DNA of 46,790 nucleotides from assembly GCA_004556545.1 (NCBI GenBank), contig SFGO01000015.1, positions 1 through 46,790 on the forward strand, given 5' to 3'. Each line of letters starts with the position of its first letter. The first letter of the stretch is position 1. This DNA comes from Clostridiales bacterium. GTDB lineage: Bacteria; Bacillota; Clostridia; Christensenellales; Aristaeellaceae. Under the pieces are notes generated by a model. It made no database searches and was not told the origin of the DNA. It saw only the letters and a program-made list of their open reading frames with translations. Below are positions 36,108 through 44,672 of the stretch, one piece after another. A program made the translations under genes and the position numbers.

Positions 36108-37637
36108 ATGACATCCGCACAGATCGCGATCATGACAACGATCATTTTGTATCTCTGCCTGGTGATCTTCACCGGCGTGATGATCGGTAAACGAAGCAAG
36201 AAGAGCGCTGAAGGCTTTTACCTCGGCGGCCGGGGCATGGGCCCCCTGGTCACGGCCATGAGCGCGGAGGCCAGCGATATGAGCAGCTATCTGCTTATGG
36301 GTATCCCCGGCCTCGCCTATCTCAGCGGCGTGGCGGACGCCAGCTGGACCGCCATCGGCCTCGCTATCGGCACCTATCTGAATTTCCTGCTGGTGGCCCG
36401 CCGCCTGCGGCGTTACAGCGTGGAGTTGGACGCCATCACCATCCCCAGCTTTATCTCCAAGCGCTACGGGGAGAAAAAGCCCATCATTATGGGTATCGCC
36501 TCTCTCATCATCCTGGTGTTCTTCGTGCCCTATGTGGCCTCCGGCCTGGCGGCGATCGGTAAGCTGTTCAACAGTCTGTTCGGCTGGAATTACATGCTCT
36601 CCGTGATCGTGGGCGCCATCGTCATCATCAGCTATACCTCCGTGGGTGGCTTCAGCGCCGTCGCCACTATGGATCTGATCCAGTCTGTGATTATGACCGT
36701 CGCCCTGTGCGTCATCGTGGTGTTCGGCATTGTGCAGGCCGGCGGTATGGATGCTGTTCTGGCTCATGCCAGCAGCCTTCCCGGTTTTCTGAGCTTTGGT
36801 CAGACCTATAACGCCGCCTCCGGCCAGGCGGAGCCTTACGGTCTGATCCGCATTGTTTCCATGCTGGCGTGGGGCCTTGGCTACTTCGGTATGCCCCATA
36901 TTCTGGTGCGCTTTATGGCCATCCGCCACGAGGATGAGCTGAAAATCTCCCGCCGGATCGCCTCCATCTGGGTGGTGATCTCCATGGCCGTGGCCGTGTT
37001 TATTGGCATCGTGGGCCATGCCGTGTCCAGTGTGGGCCGCATCCCCATGCTGGAGGGCAGCGCCACGGAGACGGTCATTGTCCGGCTGTCTGACCTGCTT
37101 TCCTCTTACGGTCTGCTGCCTGCCATTGTGGCCGGTTGCATTCTGGCAGGTATTCTGGCGGCTACCATGTCCACGGCGGACTCTCAGCTTTTGGCGGCGG
37201 CCTCCGCGTTTTCTGAAAACATATTGCAGGATGTGTTCGGCGTCAAGCTGACTTCCAAGCAGAATATGTTGGCCGCCCGTTTGACGGTGGTGGTGATCGC
37301 GTTTATCGCCATCTTCCTGGCGGCGGACCCCAACAGCAACGTGTTCAAGATCGTCTCCTTCGCATGGGCCGGTTTCGGCGCAACCTTTGGCCCCGCCGTG
37401 CTGTTCGCTCTTTTCTGGAGACGCAGCAACCGTCAGGGTGTGCTGGCAGGTCTGGTGGCCGGCGGTCTGATGATCTTCGCATGGAAGTTCTGCGTCCGGC
37501 CTCTGGGCGGCATCTGGGACATCTATGAGCTGATGCCTGCTTTCATCGTCAACTGCATCGTGCTGGTGGTGGTCTCTCTGGCTACCCCCGCGCCTGACAA
37601 GAGCATTACGGATGTATTCGACAAGGTCCGGGACTAA
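36108..37637 (+). CDS. putP: Sodium/proline symporter
   Basis: A 509-residue member of the sodium:solute symporter family with about 13 membrane helices. It has the conserved FYLGGRGMGPLVTAMSAEASDMSSYLLMG region, written here as GGRGMGPLVTAMSAEASDMS, and AGILAATMSTADSQLL near residue 345, both typical of PutP. It imports proline with sodium as nutrient or osmolyte. AAAGGAGAG precedes the ATG. The mobile element is inserted shortly after its stop. Confidence 0.93.
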   Translation: MTSAQIAIMTTIILYLCLVIFTGVMIGKRSKKSAEGFYLGGRGMGPLVTAMSAEASDMSSYLLMGIPGLAYLSGVADASWTAIGLAIGTYLNFLLVARRLRRYSVELDAITIPSFISKRYGEKKPIIMGIASLIILVFFVPYVASGLAAIGKLFNSLFGWNYMLSVIVGAIVIISYTSVGGFSAVATMDLIQSVIMTVALCVIVVFGIVQAGGMDAVLAHASSLPGFLSFGQTYNAASGQAEPYGLIRIVSMLAWGLGYFGMPHILVRFMAIRHEDELKISRRIASIWVVISMAVAVFIGIVGHAVSSVGRIPMLEGSATETVIVRLSDLLSSYGLLPAIVAGCILAGILAATMSTADSQLLAAASAFSENILQDVFGVKLTSKQNMLAARLTVVVIAFIAIFLAADPNSNVFKIVSFAWAGFGATFGPAVLFALFWRRSNRQGVLAGLVAGGLMIFAWKFCVRPLGGIWDIYELMPAFIVNCIVLVVVSLATPAPDKSITDVFDKVRD

Positions 37638-37718
37638 AAAGCTTATTAAAAAGCGGTGGGCTCAGCCGGGTGGTCGTAAAACAGTAAAATCAAATAATTG
37701 TGAAAACCTTGTGTTTTC

Positions 37719-37801
37719 AAGGGGTGCGGCGTGACTTCGGTCACGCCGTTTCCTCTTTCCAAGGGGTGCGGCGTGACTTCGGTCACGCCGTTTCCTCTTT
37801 C
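37719..37801. repeat. Tandem 41-bp repeat with UUCG hairpins at the element end
   Basis: Two contiguous copies (37719-37760 and 37761-37801), identical over 41 bp. Each contains a hairpin GGCGTGAC-TTCG-GTCACGCC. The second copy contains the recombinase stop codon. The duplication may be a terminator doubled by slippage or part of the element's recombination end. Confidence 0.85.
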
Positions 37802-39501
37802 ATCAGTTCATTCAGCGGGATGAAGCCCAGCCCATCGTACTTGATGTGGATGTGCTGCACACGCTTTCCGCTGGATTTGTCCGGTGCATCCACATAGATG
37901 GCGGACACCAGCTCCCGCAGAGTGTAGCCGTCCAGCTCGTCAATGCCCACATACTTGTGCGCCGTCTGAATGAACTTTTCAATGTTTTCGTTCTGTCGTT
38001 CCTGTACTTCAATTTCCTGCCGCAATGTAATACACTCGGCCTCCAACTGATTCTGCTCCGCGTCATAGGTCAGGCTCAGCATATCGAAGCGCTCATCACT
38101 CAGCCGTCCGCTGGCGTTGTCCTCGTAAATCCGGATGAACAGCCGTTTCAGCTCGGCGATGCGGTTTTCGTTCCGTTCCAGCCGTTTCCTGCGGACGCGG
38201 ATCTGCTCACTGCTTTCCAGCCGGAGCTGTTCTTCCATCACAGTACGGAAATGTGCCTCATGCCGCAGAATGTAGCCCGTCACAGCCTGGATGTGTTTCA
38301 GGACCAGGTGGCTGAGTACGGCTTCCCGGATATAATGAGTGCCGCACTTATCCTTGTGCTTCCAATGGAGAGAACAGTCGAAGAACGCGCCCTCCGGTCG
38401 GTAATTGTTGGTCGCTCCGTAATACAGCTTCTCGCCGCAGTCTGCACAGTACACCAGCCCGGAAAAGATGCTGCTTCGGCCTGTACGGGTCTTGCGGTGC
38501 CGCTGCTGGCGAACCTGCTGTACCTTCTCAAACACGGCTTCTTCAATGATGGCCTCATGTGTATTGGGGAAGATGGCTTGCTTCTCAAGGGGATTGTCCC
38601 GCTGTTTCTTGTCCCAGATGGAGTTGGTATAGGTCTTGAAATTCACCGTACAGCCCGTGTACTCCCGCCGTTCCAGAATCGCCACAACGGTACTGCTGTG
38701 CCAGTCGTAGGGGTCCTCCGGTTTCTTGTTCGGGGTCTTGATTCCCTGCAAGGCTCTGTATGCGCTGGGTGTCAGCACCTTGTCCGCTTTCAGTTGGTTG
38801 GCGATCTGATTGGGACCACGGCCCTCCATGCACATGGAGAAGATACGCTTCACCACATCAGCGGCTACCGGGTCAACCACCCAGCGGCGGGGATTCTCCG
38901 GGTCTTTCACATAGCCATAGGGCACATTGGTGGTCAGGGGTACGCCTCGCTCACCCTTGGCTTTCTGGACGGCCCTGATCTTGCGGCTGGTGTCCCGGGC
39001 ATAGAACTCGTTGAACCAGTTCTTGATGCCCGCAAAATCGTTGTCCACCCGGTTGGGGTCAATGGTGTCGTAGTTGTCATTGATGGCGATGAAGCGGACA
39101 CCATTCTGCGGGAAGGTGAAGTTGGTGTAAAGCCCGGTCAGTGCGGAGTTGCGGCCCAGCCGTGAGAGGTCCTTGGTGATCGCCACGGCCACCCGCCCGG
39201 CCTCGATTTCGGCCAGCATGGCCTGAAAGCCGGGGCGGTCATAGGTCACACCGCTTACACCGTCATCCACGAAAAACGTGGGGTTTGGGAAGTGATGCTC
39301 TTTGGCATATTGAAGAAGCATGGCCTTTTGATTTTCAATGGACAGGGATTCGCCAGCCCGGTCATCCTCCTGAGACAGTCGGCAATAAAGGGCGGTCATT
39401 TTGTCTGTTGCTCCGTACATTTCTGTATCCTCCTTTGGTGGAGCAACTGTCAGTACAGGATTGGTTGGCTCTATTGTACCAAGATTCTGGTTGTTTGTCA
39501 T
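37783..39501 (-). CDS. Large serine recombinase (integrase) with DUF4368-like C terminus
   Basis: A 572-residue large serine recombinase (TnpX/TndX class) that would integrate and excise the element. The catalytic domain begins with ALYCRLSQEDD (nucleophile Ser43). It continues with VDDGVSGVTYDRPGF and ITKDLSRLGRN, then a recombinase domain, a zinc ribbon (YCADCGEKL with a later Cys pair) and a coiled-coil C terminus. The ATG at 39501 overlaps the previous stop (ATGA) and has GGAGG upstream; Met28 is a less likely start. It is the last gene of the element's mobility operon. Confidence 0.93.
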   Translation of the reverse strand: MTNNQNLGTIEPTNPVLTVAPPKEDTEMYGATDKMTALYCRLSQEDDRAGESLSIENQKAMLLQYAKEHHFPNPTFFVDDGVSGVTYDRPGFQAMLAEIEAGRVAVAITKDLSRLGRNSALTGLYTNFTFPQNGVRFIAINDNYDTIDPNRVDNDFAGIKNWFNEFYARDTSRKIRAVQKAKGERGVPLTTNVPYGYVKDPENPRRWVVDPVAADVVKRIFSMCMEGRGPNQIANQLKADKVLTPSAYRALQGIKTPNKKPEDPYDWHSSTVVAILERREYTGCTVNFKTYTNSIWDKKQRDNPLEKQAIFPNTHEAIIEEAVFEKVQQVRQQRHRKTRTGRSSIFSGLVYCADCGEKLYYGATNNYRPEGAFFDCSLHWKHKDKCGTHYIREAVLSHLVLKHIQAVTGYILRHEAHFRTVMEEQLRLESSEQIRVRRKRLERNENRIAELKRLFIRIYEDNASGRLSDERFDMLSLTYDAEQNQLEAECITLRQEIEVQERQNENIEKFIQTAHKYVGIDELDGYTLRELVSAIYVDAPDKSSGKRVQHIHIKYDGLGFIPLNELMKEETA

Positions 39502-39791
39502 TCTGAATCCTCCAGCTTTTCTGCAAACTTTCTGGATGTGATGCGTTCCAGCTTGCGGACAAAGTTTTCTGTCCCCTCATAGCTGCCTGTGACAACGTAG
39601 GTGGTGCCGTGGATGACCTCAGTGACGGTCAGTTCGGGAATCCAGAAGGCGGATAGATTCTTCACATGGATGTGGCCGTCCTCGCCCCAGAAGAATCTGC
39701 GCTCGGTTCTTTCAGACGGCAGAGACTCCGGCTCGGAGAAATAATATCCCTCCGGGTCGAGTTGGTGTTCAAATTTCGATTTCTCTTCCAT
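39498..39791 (-). CDS. TnpW-like transposon-encoded protein
   Basis: A 97-residue protein. Its C-terminal half (VIHGTTYVVTGSYEGTENF, then KLERI) matches the pattern of the small TnpW family found beside serine recombinases in Tn4451-like and related elements. The function is unknown. AGGAGG precedes the ATG. It overlaps the recombinase start by 4 bp, so the two are probably translated together. Confidence 0.65.
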   Translation of the reverse strand: MEEKSKFEHQLDPEGYYFSEPESLPSERTERRFFWGEDGHIHVKNLSAFWIPELTVTEVIHGTTYVVTGSYEGTENFVRKLERITSRKFAEKLEDSE

Positions 39792-39817
39792 AAGTACCTC
39801 CTGATTTTCTGTAAGAA

Positions 39818-41299
39818 TTAGTGTTCGATTTCCCGCTTTTTCTGCCGCACAGCGGCGTTCTGGCGCTCCTGCTCATGTTGTACTTCATAGATGTTGTAAT
39901 GGATGGCCCAGAGCTTTTTCACGTCCGTATACAGCGGTGTAAGCTCCGTCTGCAAATCCCTGTACTCTGTTTCCAGACGGGCCTTTTCCTCACGCCATGC
40001 GGCAGCAGGCAGCTTACCGTCCACCACTTGTCTTTTCAACTTGCGCTCAGCCATGTAGAACAGGCGAAGCGTATCGTCATGTTCGGCCTTGTACTTCTGA
40101 CGGGATTTCTCAAAGCGGATGGTTTTCAGCTTGTCCGCAACAGGTTTTCCGGCCTTGTAGTAATCGGCCATGCGAAGCAGCTCATCCAGCTCTTTGATGC
40201 GGGCCTGTTTCCCGGATGCGGACTTTCTCAGCGTGTCAATTTTGCCCTGCATGGTATGCAGAGCTGCGTCCAGATCGTCAGCGGTGTAGAGGCGTTTGGC
40301 TTCCAAATAGCTGACCGCCTCGGACAGCTTTTTCAGGTTGGCGATCCTGGCCTTGCTGCTGTATGCGCCCTTATTGCGGTTGTCATAGTAGGCGGACAGC
40401 AGCTCCACCAGCGTAGGCGGCTTGGGCCTGGACAGCTCGATTTTGACAGCTTTGAGCCAGTCGATCAGGGCGGCGATTTTCTGTTTTGCCTCCCGGAGCA
40501 TAGCGTTGGTTTTTCTGATCCAGCGGTTGAGATCGCCCTTGTCGGTGCGGATGCCCTTGGCTTCCATTGCCCGGACGGTTGGTCCCTCATGCTGGGTGGG
40601 GATCTGCTCTACACCCTGACGCTCAAAGCTGCGGTGGTCGATGCGGCAATCCAATTCCTTTTCCGCAAACTTCTGATTGCACAGATCAGCCCATGCTTGC
40701 CGCCAATGCTCTAAGGTGTCGGGACTGCCCCAATCGGTAGTCGGTACAGCATTGAATACATAGTTTCCTTCTTCGTCACGGATGCGGTTGCCATGCTCGT
40801 CCAACAGATATTCCCGCCGCTGCTTGTTGCCCCATTTTCCGTCAGGCTCGATAGGACGGATGGGACACATGACATGAAAATGCGGATTCCGGATGCCGCC
40901 GTCCTCCTTGTCGGGGGAATGAACGGCGAAGTCCACCGCCATGCCCCGGTTCACAAAGTTTTGGAGCAAAAATTGCCTTGCAAGGCCGATGTTCTCCTCC
41001 ATGGAGAACTCGTTCTGCAAGGCAATGTCAAAACTGTATGCAAGCTGGGCTTTCTTTCCGCGCTCAACTTTCTCCACGGCGTTCCAGAGTGTTTCCCGGT
41101 CAGAGAAAGAGGGCGGGGCTTGGGGCGGCAGCAGGATTTCCGAACAGATCACGCCGCCCTTGCGGGTGTAGTCGCTGTCCTCGCCGTAATACTCGCTGTG
41201 CAGCTTTTCGCCGGAGCGATAGGCGGCAGCAGCCACGGCAGACTGTCCGGCGCTGCGCTTGATCTGGGTTACGTGAAAATGGAATAATGCGATGGTCAA
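39818..41299 (-). CDS. MobQ-family (MobA/MobL) relaxase
   Basis: A 493-residue relaxase that nicks oriT and leads DNA transfer. Typical motifs are the N-terminal SAGQSAVAAAAYRSGEKL and the metal motif NPHFHVM near residue 138. A long helical C-terminal region rich in Lys and Glu follows. The start appears to be TTG at 41299, overlapping the upstream stop (TTGA), which places the family motif at the usual distance. It belongs to the same group as RSF1010 MobA, consistent with the oriT at 41864-41896. Confidence 0.92.
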   Translation of the reverse strand: MTIALFHFHVTQIKRSAGQSAVAAAAYRSGEKLHSEYYGEDSDYTRKGGVICSEILLPPQAPPSFSDRETLWNAVEKVERGKKAQLAYSFDIALQNEFSMEENIGLARQFLLQNFVNRGMAVDFAVHSPDKEDGGIRNPHFHVMCPIRPIEPDGKWGNKQRREYLLDEHGNRIRDEEGNYVFNAVPTTDWGSPDTLEHWRQAWADLCNQKFAEKELDCRIDHRSFERQGVEQIPTQHEGPTVRAMEAKGIRTDKGDLNRWIRKTNAMLREAKQKIAALIDWLKAVKIELSRPKPPTLVELLSAYYDNRNKGAYSSKARIANLKKLSEAVSYLEAKRLYTADDLDAALHTMQGKIDTLRKSASGKQARIKELDELLRMADYYKAGKPVADKLKTIRFEKSRQKYKAEHDDTLRLFYMAERKLKRQVVDGKLPAAAWREEKARLETEYRDLQTELTPLYTDVKKLWAIHYNIYEVQHEQERQNAAVRQKKREIEH

Positions 41300-41610
41300 T
41301 CACCCCCAAACTCATTTTTGTTGTGCTCGTTGACGGCCTCCATGAGCAAACCCTTGACCTCTGGCAAGGCGAGGGCTTTTTCCGCAAAGGCGTAAAATTC
41401 GGTTTCGGTCAAAACCTTTGTCAGCGATGCAATGCTTTCAATAGCTGCGCCACGGGTGATCAGCCTGTGCGCCCGCTTCCGTCGGTCGTCTTTTTCATAA
41501 TAGGTGATGCGATTTTCAAGCTGCTGCTGTTTGTGCCGGAGCTGGGCAAGCTGGCGCTCATTGTCAACGATCTCGGCTTTCAGTTCAGAGATGGTTTTCT
41601 GCTTTGCCAT
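41296..41610 (-). CDS. DUF3847 family protein
   Basis: A 104-residue protein with an N-terminal coiled coil (ELKAEIVDNERQLAQLRHKQ) and the DUF3847 core RKRAHRLITRGAAIESIA. Such proteins precede MobQ relaxases in many clostridial elements and may act as a MobC-like accessory. AGGAGG precedes the ATG. It is the first gene of the mobility operon after oriT. Confidence 0.8.
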   Translation of the reverse strand: MAKQKTISELKAEIVDNERQLAQLRHKQQQLENRITYYEKDDRRKRAHRLITRGAAIESIASLTKVLTETEFYAFAEKALALPEVKGLLMEAVNEHNKNEFGGD

Positions 41611-41698
41611 AGTGTATGACCTCCTTTTGATAGGATAGATGGGGTAAAAAAAGACCGCCTACCGAAAATCGGTAAACGGTCATGGAAACATATTCAAA

Positions 41699-41747
41699 AC
41701 TTTGTGAGTGGCGCTGTTTGCGTCAGCAAATTGCGCCACTCGCAAAG
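41699..41747. repeat. Long inverted repeat in the oriT region
   Basis: A 15- to 16-bp stem with one mismatch: CTTTGTGAGTGGCGC (about 41700-41714) against GCGCCACTCGCAAAG (41733-41747). An inner TTTGC/GCAAA pairing continues it. The 313-bp gap between the DUF3847 and DEDDh genes holds this, the hairpin at 41817 and oriT. Confidence 0.75.
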
Positions 41748-41816
41748 TGCGCTGGGATAGATGCCGCAGGCATCGCAAGGGGTGCAGCCCCTTGTACGGA
41801 ACGAAGTGACGCAAAA

Positions 41817-41844
41817 CAGCCCGGACATTCAGATATCCGGGCTG
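41817..41844. repeat. Inverted repeat in the oriT region
   Basis: CAGCCCGGA (41817-41825) and TCCGGGCTG (41836-41844), a perfect 9-bp stem. It may terminate the cargo operon or be part of the transfer origin. Confidence 0.65.
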
Positions 41845-41863
41845 TTCGCCTCGCAGAGCGCGC

Positions 41864-41896
41864 ATACAGGGTTTACCCTGTATAGAAGTGCGCCCT
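41864..41896 (+). other. oriT: RSF1010/MobQ-type origin of transfer
   Basis: An inverted repeat ATACAGGG/CCCTGTAT (41864-41871 with 41876-41883) is followed by AGAAGTGCGCCCT. The AAGTGCG/CCCT core is that of the RSF1010/R1162 oriT, which also has an inverted repeat directly upstream. By analogy the nick falls between 41892 and 41893 on the plus strand. Transfer would then lead rightward and carry the relaxase genes in last. Confidence 0.82.
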
Positions 41897-41923
41897 TTGT
41901 TCCAAAAGGGTTTTATACGTTAC

Positions 41924-42886
41924 TCAACTCTGCTGCGTACAGTTTGTCGAACTGCCCAGGGCAGCGGACATCGTCTTTGTCAGCGCATAGAGCTCCTGAA
42001 GCTCAGTATCAAACAGCAGGTTCTCGGTCGATTCCGGGTCGGCCAGCGACGGAATGTTCCGTGCCCTGCGTTGCATCAGATAGCCGAACGGGATATTCGC
42101 CAGCTTGTCGATTGCAAGATACGGCCGGTCAAGTGCCTTGCCGCAGCGAAGGAACGCTGCGTTCAAAAAACCTGTCGTATAGTCCTCGTCAGTAAAGACA
42201 AACGGAATGCTCTTGCACGGGAGAGCGTCCAGCTCCTTGATGGCTTCCTCCAAAGAAACACCATGCTCCAGCATATCATCCGTGATTCCGGTCAGCTTGG
42301 TAATATTCTCCGGCAGCGACTCCGGCTGACGAATATAAATCGTGCTTTCGCCATGCACCTCGAAATTTGCCATTTTTGAAAAACGGATTGCAATAATCCG
42401 GTCTTTCCAGACATCCAGCCCGGTCGTTTCAATGTCAATCAGATACCATGCATCGTTGAACATATTATTGCGCATAGTCTTTCTATTCTGCCAGCATGGC
42501 AGCGATGACTCCTGCAGCAGCTTGATCGCAAGCTTCCGGTTGCGGTCTATCCGCTTGTGCAGGTCGATCACCAGAATCGGGAACTCCGGCATCGGAATCG
42601 CACGATTCTGCTCACGGGTCATGGGTTCTGAAAACAGGAGAATCGGTACAGGGTGATAGTGCGTGCGAAGGTAATCCTGATCGTACAAAAACCACGTAAG
42701 TTGCTCCTCGGAGAGCCGTTTCGGATTTAGGACAATGCAGCGGGCCTGATTTGTAATGTGCTCAATCACGGCATTCTCCAACGTATCAGGGTCAACAATC
42801 ACGATTGGAAATGTGATCGGTAGCAGAACCTTCAGCGTTTGCAGCTCATTCCGCGTCAGCCCGACACAGAAAACATCGTTTGTCAT
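41924..42886 (-). CDS. DEDDh-like (DnaQ) exonuclease with novel N-terminal domain
   Basis: A 320-residue protein. Residues about 1-125 form an unknown alpha/beta domain shared with the HTH protein at 44064. Residues 145-290 resemble a DnaQ exonuclease. Exo I is intact (LIDIETTG, Asp151 and Glu153) and the TGITDDML segment is present. The Exo II Asp position reads YTTGFL (Thr237), and the Exo III His position is Ile278 although Asp283 remains. Activity is therefore doubtful. GGGGAGGAG precedes the ATG, which overlaps the previous stop by 4 bp. It is the last gene of the cargo operon. Confidence 0.75.
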   Translation of the reverse strand: MTNDVFCVGLTRNELQTLKVLLPITFPIVIVDPDTLENAVIEHITNQARCIVLNPKRLSEEQLTWFLYDQDYLRTHYHPVPILLFSEPMTREQNRAIPMPEFPILVIDLHKRIDRNRKLAIKLLQESSLPCWQNRKTMRNNMFNDAWYLIDIETTGLDVWKDRIIAIRFSKMANFEVHGESTIYIRQPESLPENITKLTGITDDMLEHGVSLEEAIKELDALPCKSIPFVFTDEDYTTGFLNAAFLRCGKALDRPYLAIDKLANIPFGYLMQRRARNIPSLADPESTENLLFDTELQELYALTKTMSAALGSSTNCTQQS

Positions 42887-44073
42887 AGCGTAAGCTCCTC
42901 CCCATCTTTCAACAGGACAACTTTCCGTTTGGGGCATAAGGCCTGCATCTTCTGCGGCGCGTCGGTGTGCATGGGAATAACAATTTCCGGATCTGCTTTT
43001 TCTATGACATGGCGTAAATCCTCCGGTGAGGCATGGCCGCTGGTGTGCAGCGGCTCCCAGGTACCGGTCAGCGCCAGAAAGTCCGGAATGGTGCTGCCAG
43101 GTTTCGTGCGGTAGCCGTCCCACATGGAATAGAGGATAATACTCTGCGCCGGGTCAAACTGACGGATCATGGCTTCAAACTGCCGGTTGGCGCGGACAAA
43201 CATCAGACCTCCCAGACGCTCAAAAGTCTTGGATGGTGCTTGCTTGAAATAGTTGAGCTTGGGCATTTCGTAAAAGGTGGAAATGCCGCTCCAATGCTCG
43301 GAGACAGTGTTAACAAGGCTGTATTGATACTCGTCACAAAGGCTGCATTTCCCGTAGGGAACGGCTCGCGCCAATGCAAAAATCCGGTCAAGGTTGGTGG
43401 TCGCGCACAGCACGAACACATATTTATATTGCAGTAAATACGTTTTCACGCGCTTCTGCAAATCCCATTCTGTCACCACTGCGCCATCCGAGCGGGACGC
43501 CGTCGTTCCCTCGGTGATGACGGCATCAACCTTGCCGATTCGTCTATCCAGAATCTTGTCCATCGTTCCGCCGCGCACGCCGTGCAGCCGGAAGTCTCCA
43601 GTATACAGCACGCGCTTGCCGTCGGCTTCGATGAGGAACAGATAACTGTCCGCAGCGGAGTGGTCAATACAAAAGGGTGTGATTTGGATGTCGCCAATGA
43701 GAAACGGTTCGCCAGGAGAGAAGGTTTGAATGGTCTGCATCCGAGCGGAGAGTGCGTCATCTTTATGCCCGCCATGTTCTGCTGACTGGAGCATAATGTC
43801 CTTCGCCAGTGCCCCGGCATAGAGCGGAATCTCCGGGCGGATACGCAGCATCTGACCGGTGTGGTCGCCATGATAGTGGGTAAACAGCACCGCGTCACAG
43901 TGCCCGTTGGCATCAGTCACACCCGAAATATTCAGCGGAGCGGAGACAAAGTTGGAGTCAAGGGATAGCTCATCACCCATGTCGATGAGGATTCGTGTCG
44001 TTGCCGTGGAGATTTCTGCGGCAATGCCGCCGATCTGATGCGTCCCACGATGAATGCAGAGTTTCAATCCCAT
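42883..44073 (-). CDS. RNase J-like MBL/beta-CASP nuclease
   Basis: A 396-residue metallo-hydrolase with the full catalytic set: HYHGDH (66-71), DHSA (His138), TGDF (Asp160), HTSGHA (343-348) and a last His in MHT (369). It follows the RNase J layout (MBL, beta-CASP, MBL) but lacks the C-terminal domain of the 555-residue housekeeping enzyme. It is expected to cut RNA or single-stranded DNA. The ATG at 44073 is too close to AAGGAGG; a TTG at 44067 (codon 3) has better spacing and overlaps the upstream stop as TTGA. It is the centre of the cargo operon. Confidence 0.85.
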   Translation of the reverse strand: MGLKLCIHRGTHQIGGIAAEISTATTRILIDMGDELSLDSNFVSAPLNISGVTDANGHCDAVLFTHYHGDHTGQMLRIRPEIPLYAGALAKDIMLQSAEHGGHKDDALSARMQTIQTFSPGEPFLIGDIQITPFCIDHSAADSYLFLIEADGKRVLYTGDFRLHGVRGGTMDKILDRRIGKVDAVITEGTTASRSDGAVVTEWDLQKRVKTYLLQYKYVFVLCATTNLDRIFALARAVPYGKCSLCDEYQYSLVNTVSEHWSGISTFYEMPKLNYFKQAPSKTFERLGGLMFVRANRQFEAMIRQFDPAQSIILYSMWDGYRTKPGSTIPDFLALTGTWEPLHTSGHASPEDLRHVIEKADPEIVIPMHTDAPQKMQALCPKRKVVLLKDGEELTL

Positions 44074-44672
44074 TCCTCCTTCCAGACCTCGCCATAGAGC
44101 ATCGAAATTCCATGAAACAGCTTCCAGCCTCGAAGTGACCGGTCATATTCGATCCATTCTCCGGTGGCTTGCAGAGCGGCAATATACCGCTGCACACTGC
44201 GCAGCGGCAGCTCGGTCAGTTCAGCCAGCTTCTGCGTAGAAATACCGGGATTGCTTCGAATCAATGCGAGAATTTTCAGACCGTTTACCAACTTTTCACT
44301 GTATTCGTGCGCCTTTTTACTTTTGCTGTGTGCCGTGAGCAGCAGATATTTGAGCTTGTCCGCGATAGCTTCAAAAGAATCGTAGCATTTGAAAAACTTT
44401 TGCAGTTCTTTTGGAGGTTTGGGCTCTCCAAGCCAGATAACGGTTTCGTCGGTGCAGCCATCAATTTGTGTGTACAGGTCGAAAATCATATCGGCGGAAT
44501 CCTGCTCCATCACAGAGGCGTTTACGATCATCGCTTCGCAGTTGATGGCAATCAGGTCCGTAGGGTCATCGGCGATATAGAGTTCACAATCATGCGAAGG
44601 AAGGTTTGCTTTCACAAGCGCATTTTGCTTCTCTGTCAGGCCGGAGGTATTTATGCGATAGTCCCGACTCAT
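44064..44672 (-). CDS. HTH protein with the shared N-terminal domain
   Basis: A 202-residue protein. Residues about 8-112 match the N-terminal domain of the DEDDh protein: GLT, a Lys then LP, DPTDL against DPDTL, MIVNAS against CIVLNP, and VIWLGEP against ILLFSEP, in the same order and spacing. Residues about 128-185 form a winged HTH (ISTQKLAELTELPLRSVQRY) like those in WYL-type regulators. It probably senses a signal and controls the operon. Its ATG overlaps the preceding stop by 4 bp; AAGGGGG is upstream. Confidence 0.75.
   Translation of the reverse strand: MSRDYRINTSGLTEKQNALVKANLPSHDCELYIADDPTDLIAINCEAMIVNASVMEQDSADMIFDLYTQIDGCTDETVIWLGEPKPPKELQKFFKCYDSFEAIADKLKYLLLTAHSKSKKAHEYSEKLVNGLKILALIRSNPGISTQKLAELTELPLRSVQRYIAALQATGEWIEYDRSLRGWKLFHGISMLYGEVWKEEWD

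Noticed and set aside
37719..37801. Possible CRISPR array
   Set aside because: There are only two contiguous copies with no spacers, and each is a simple hairpin.
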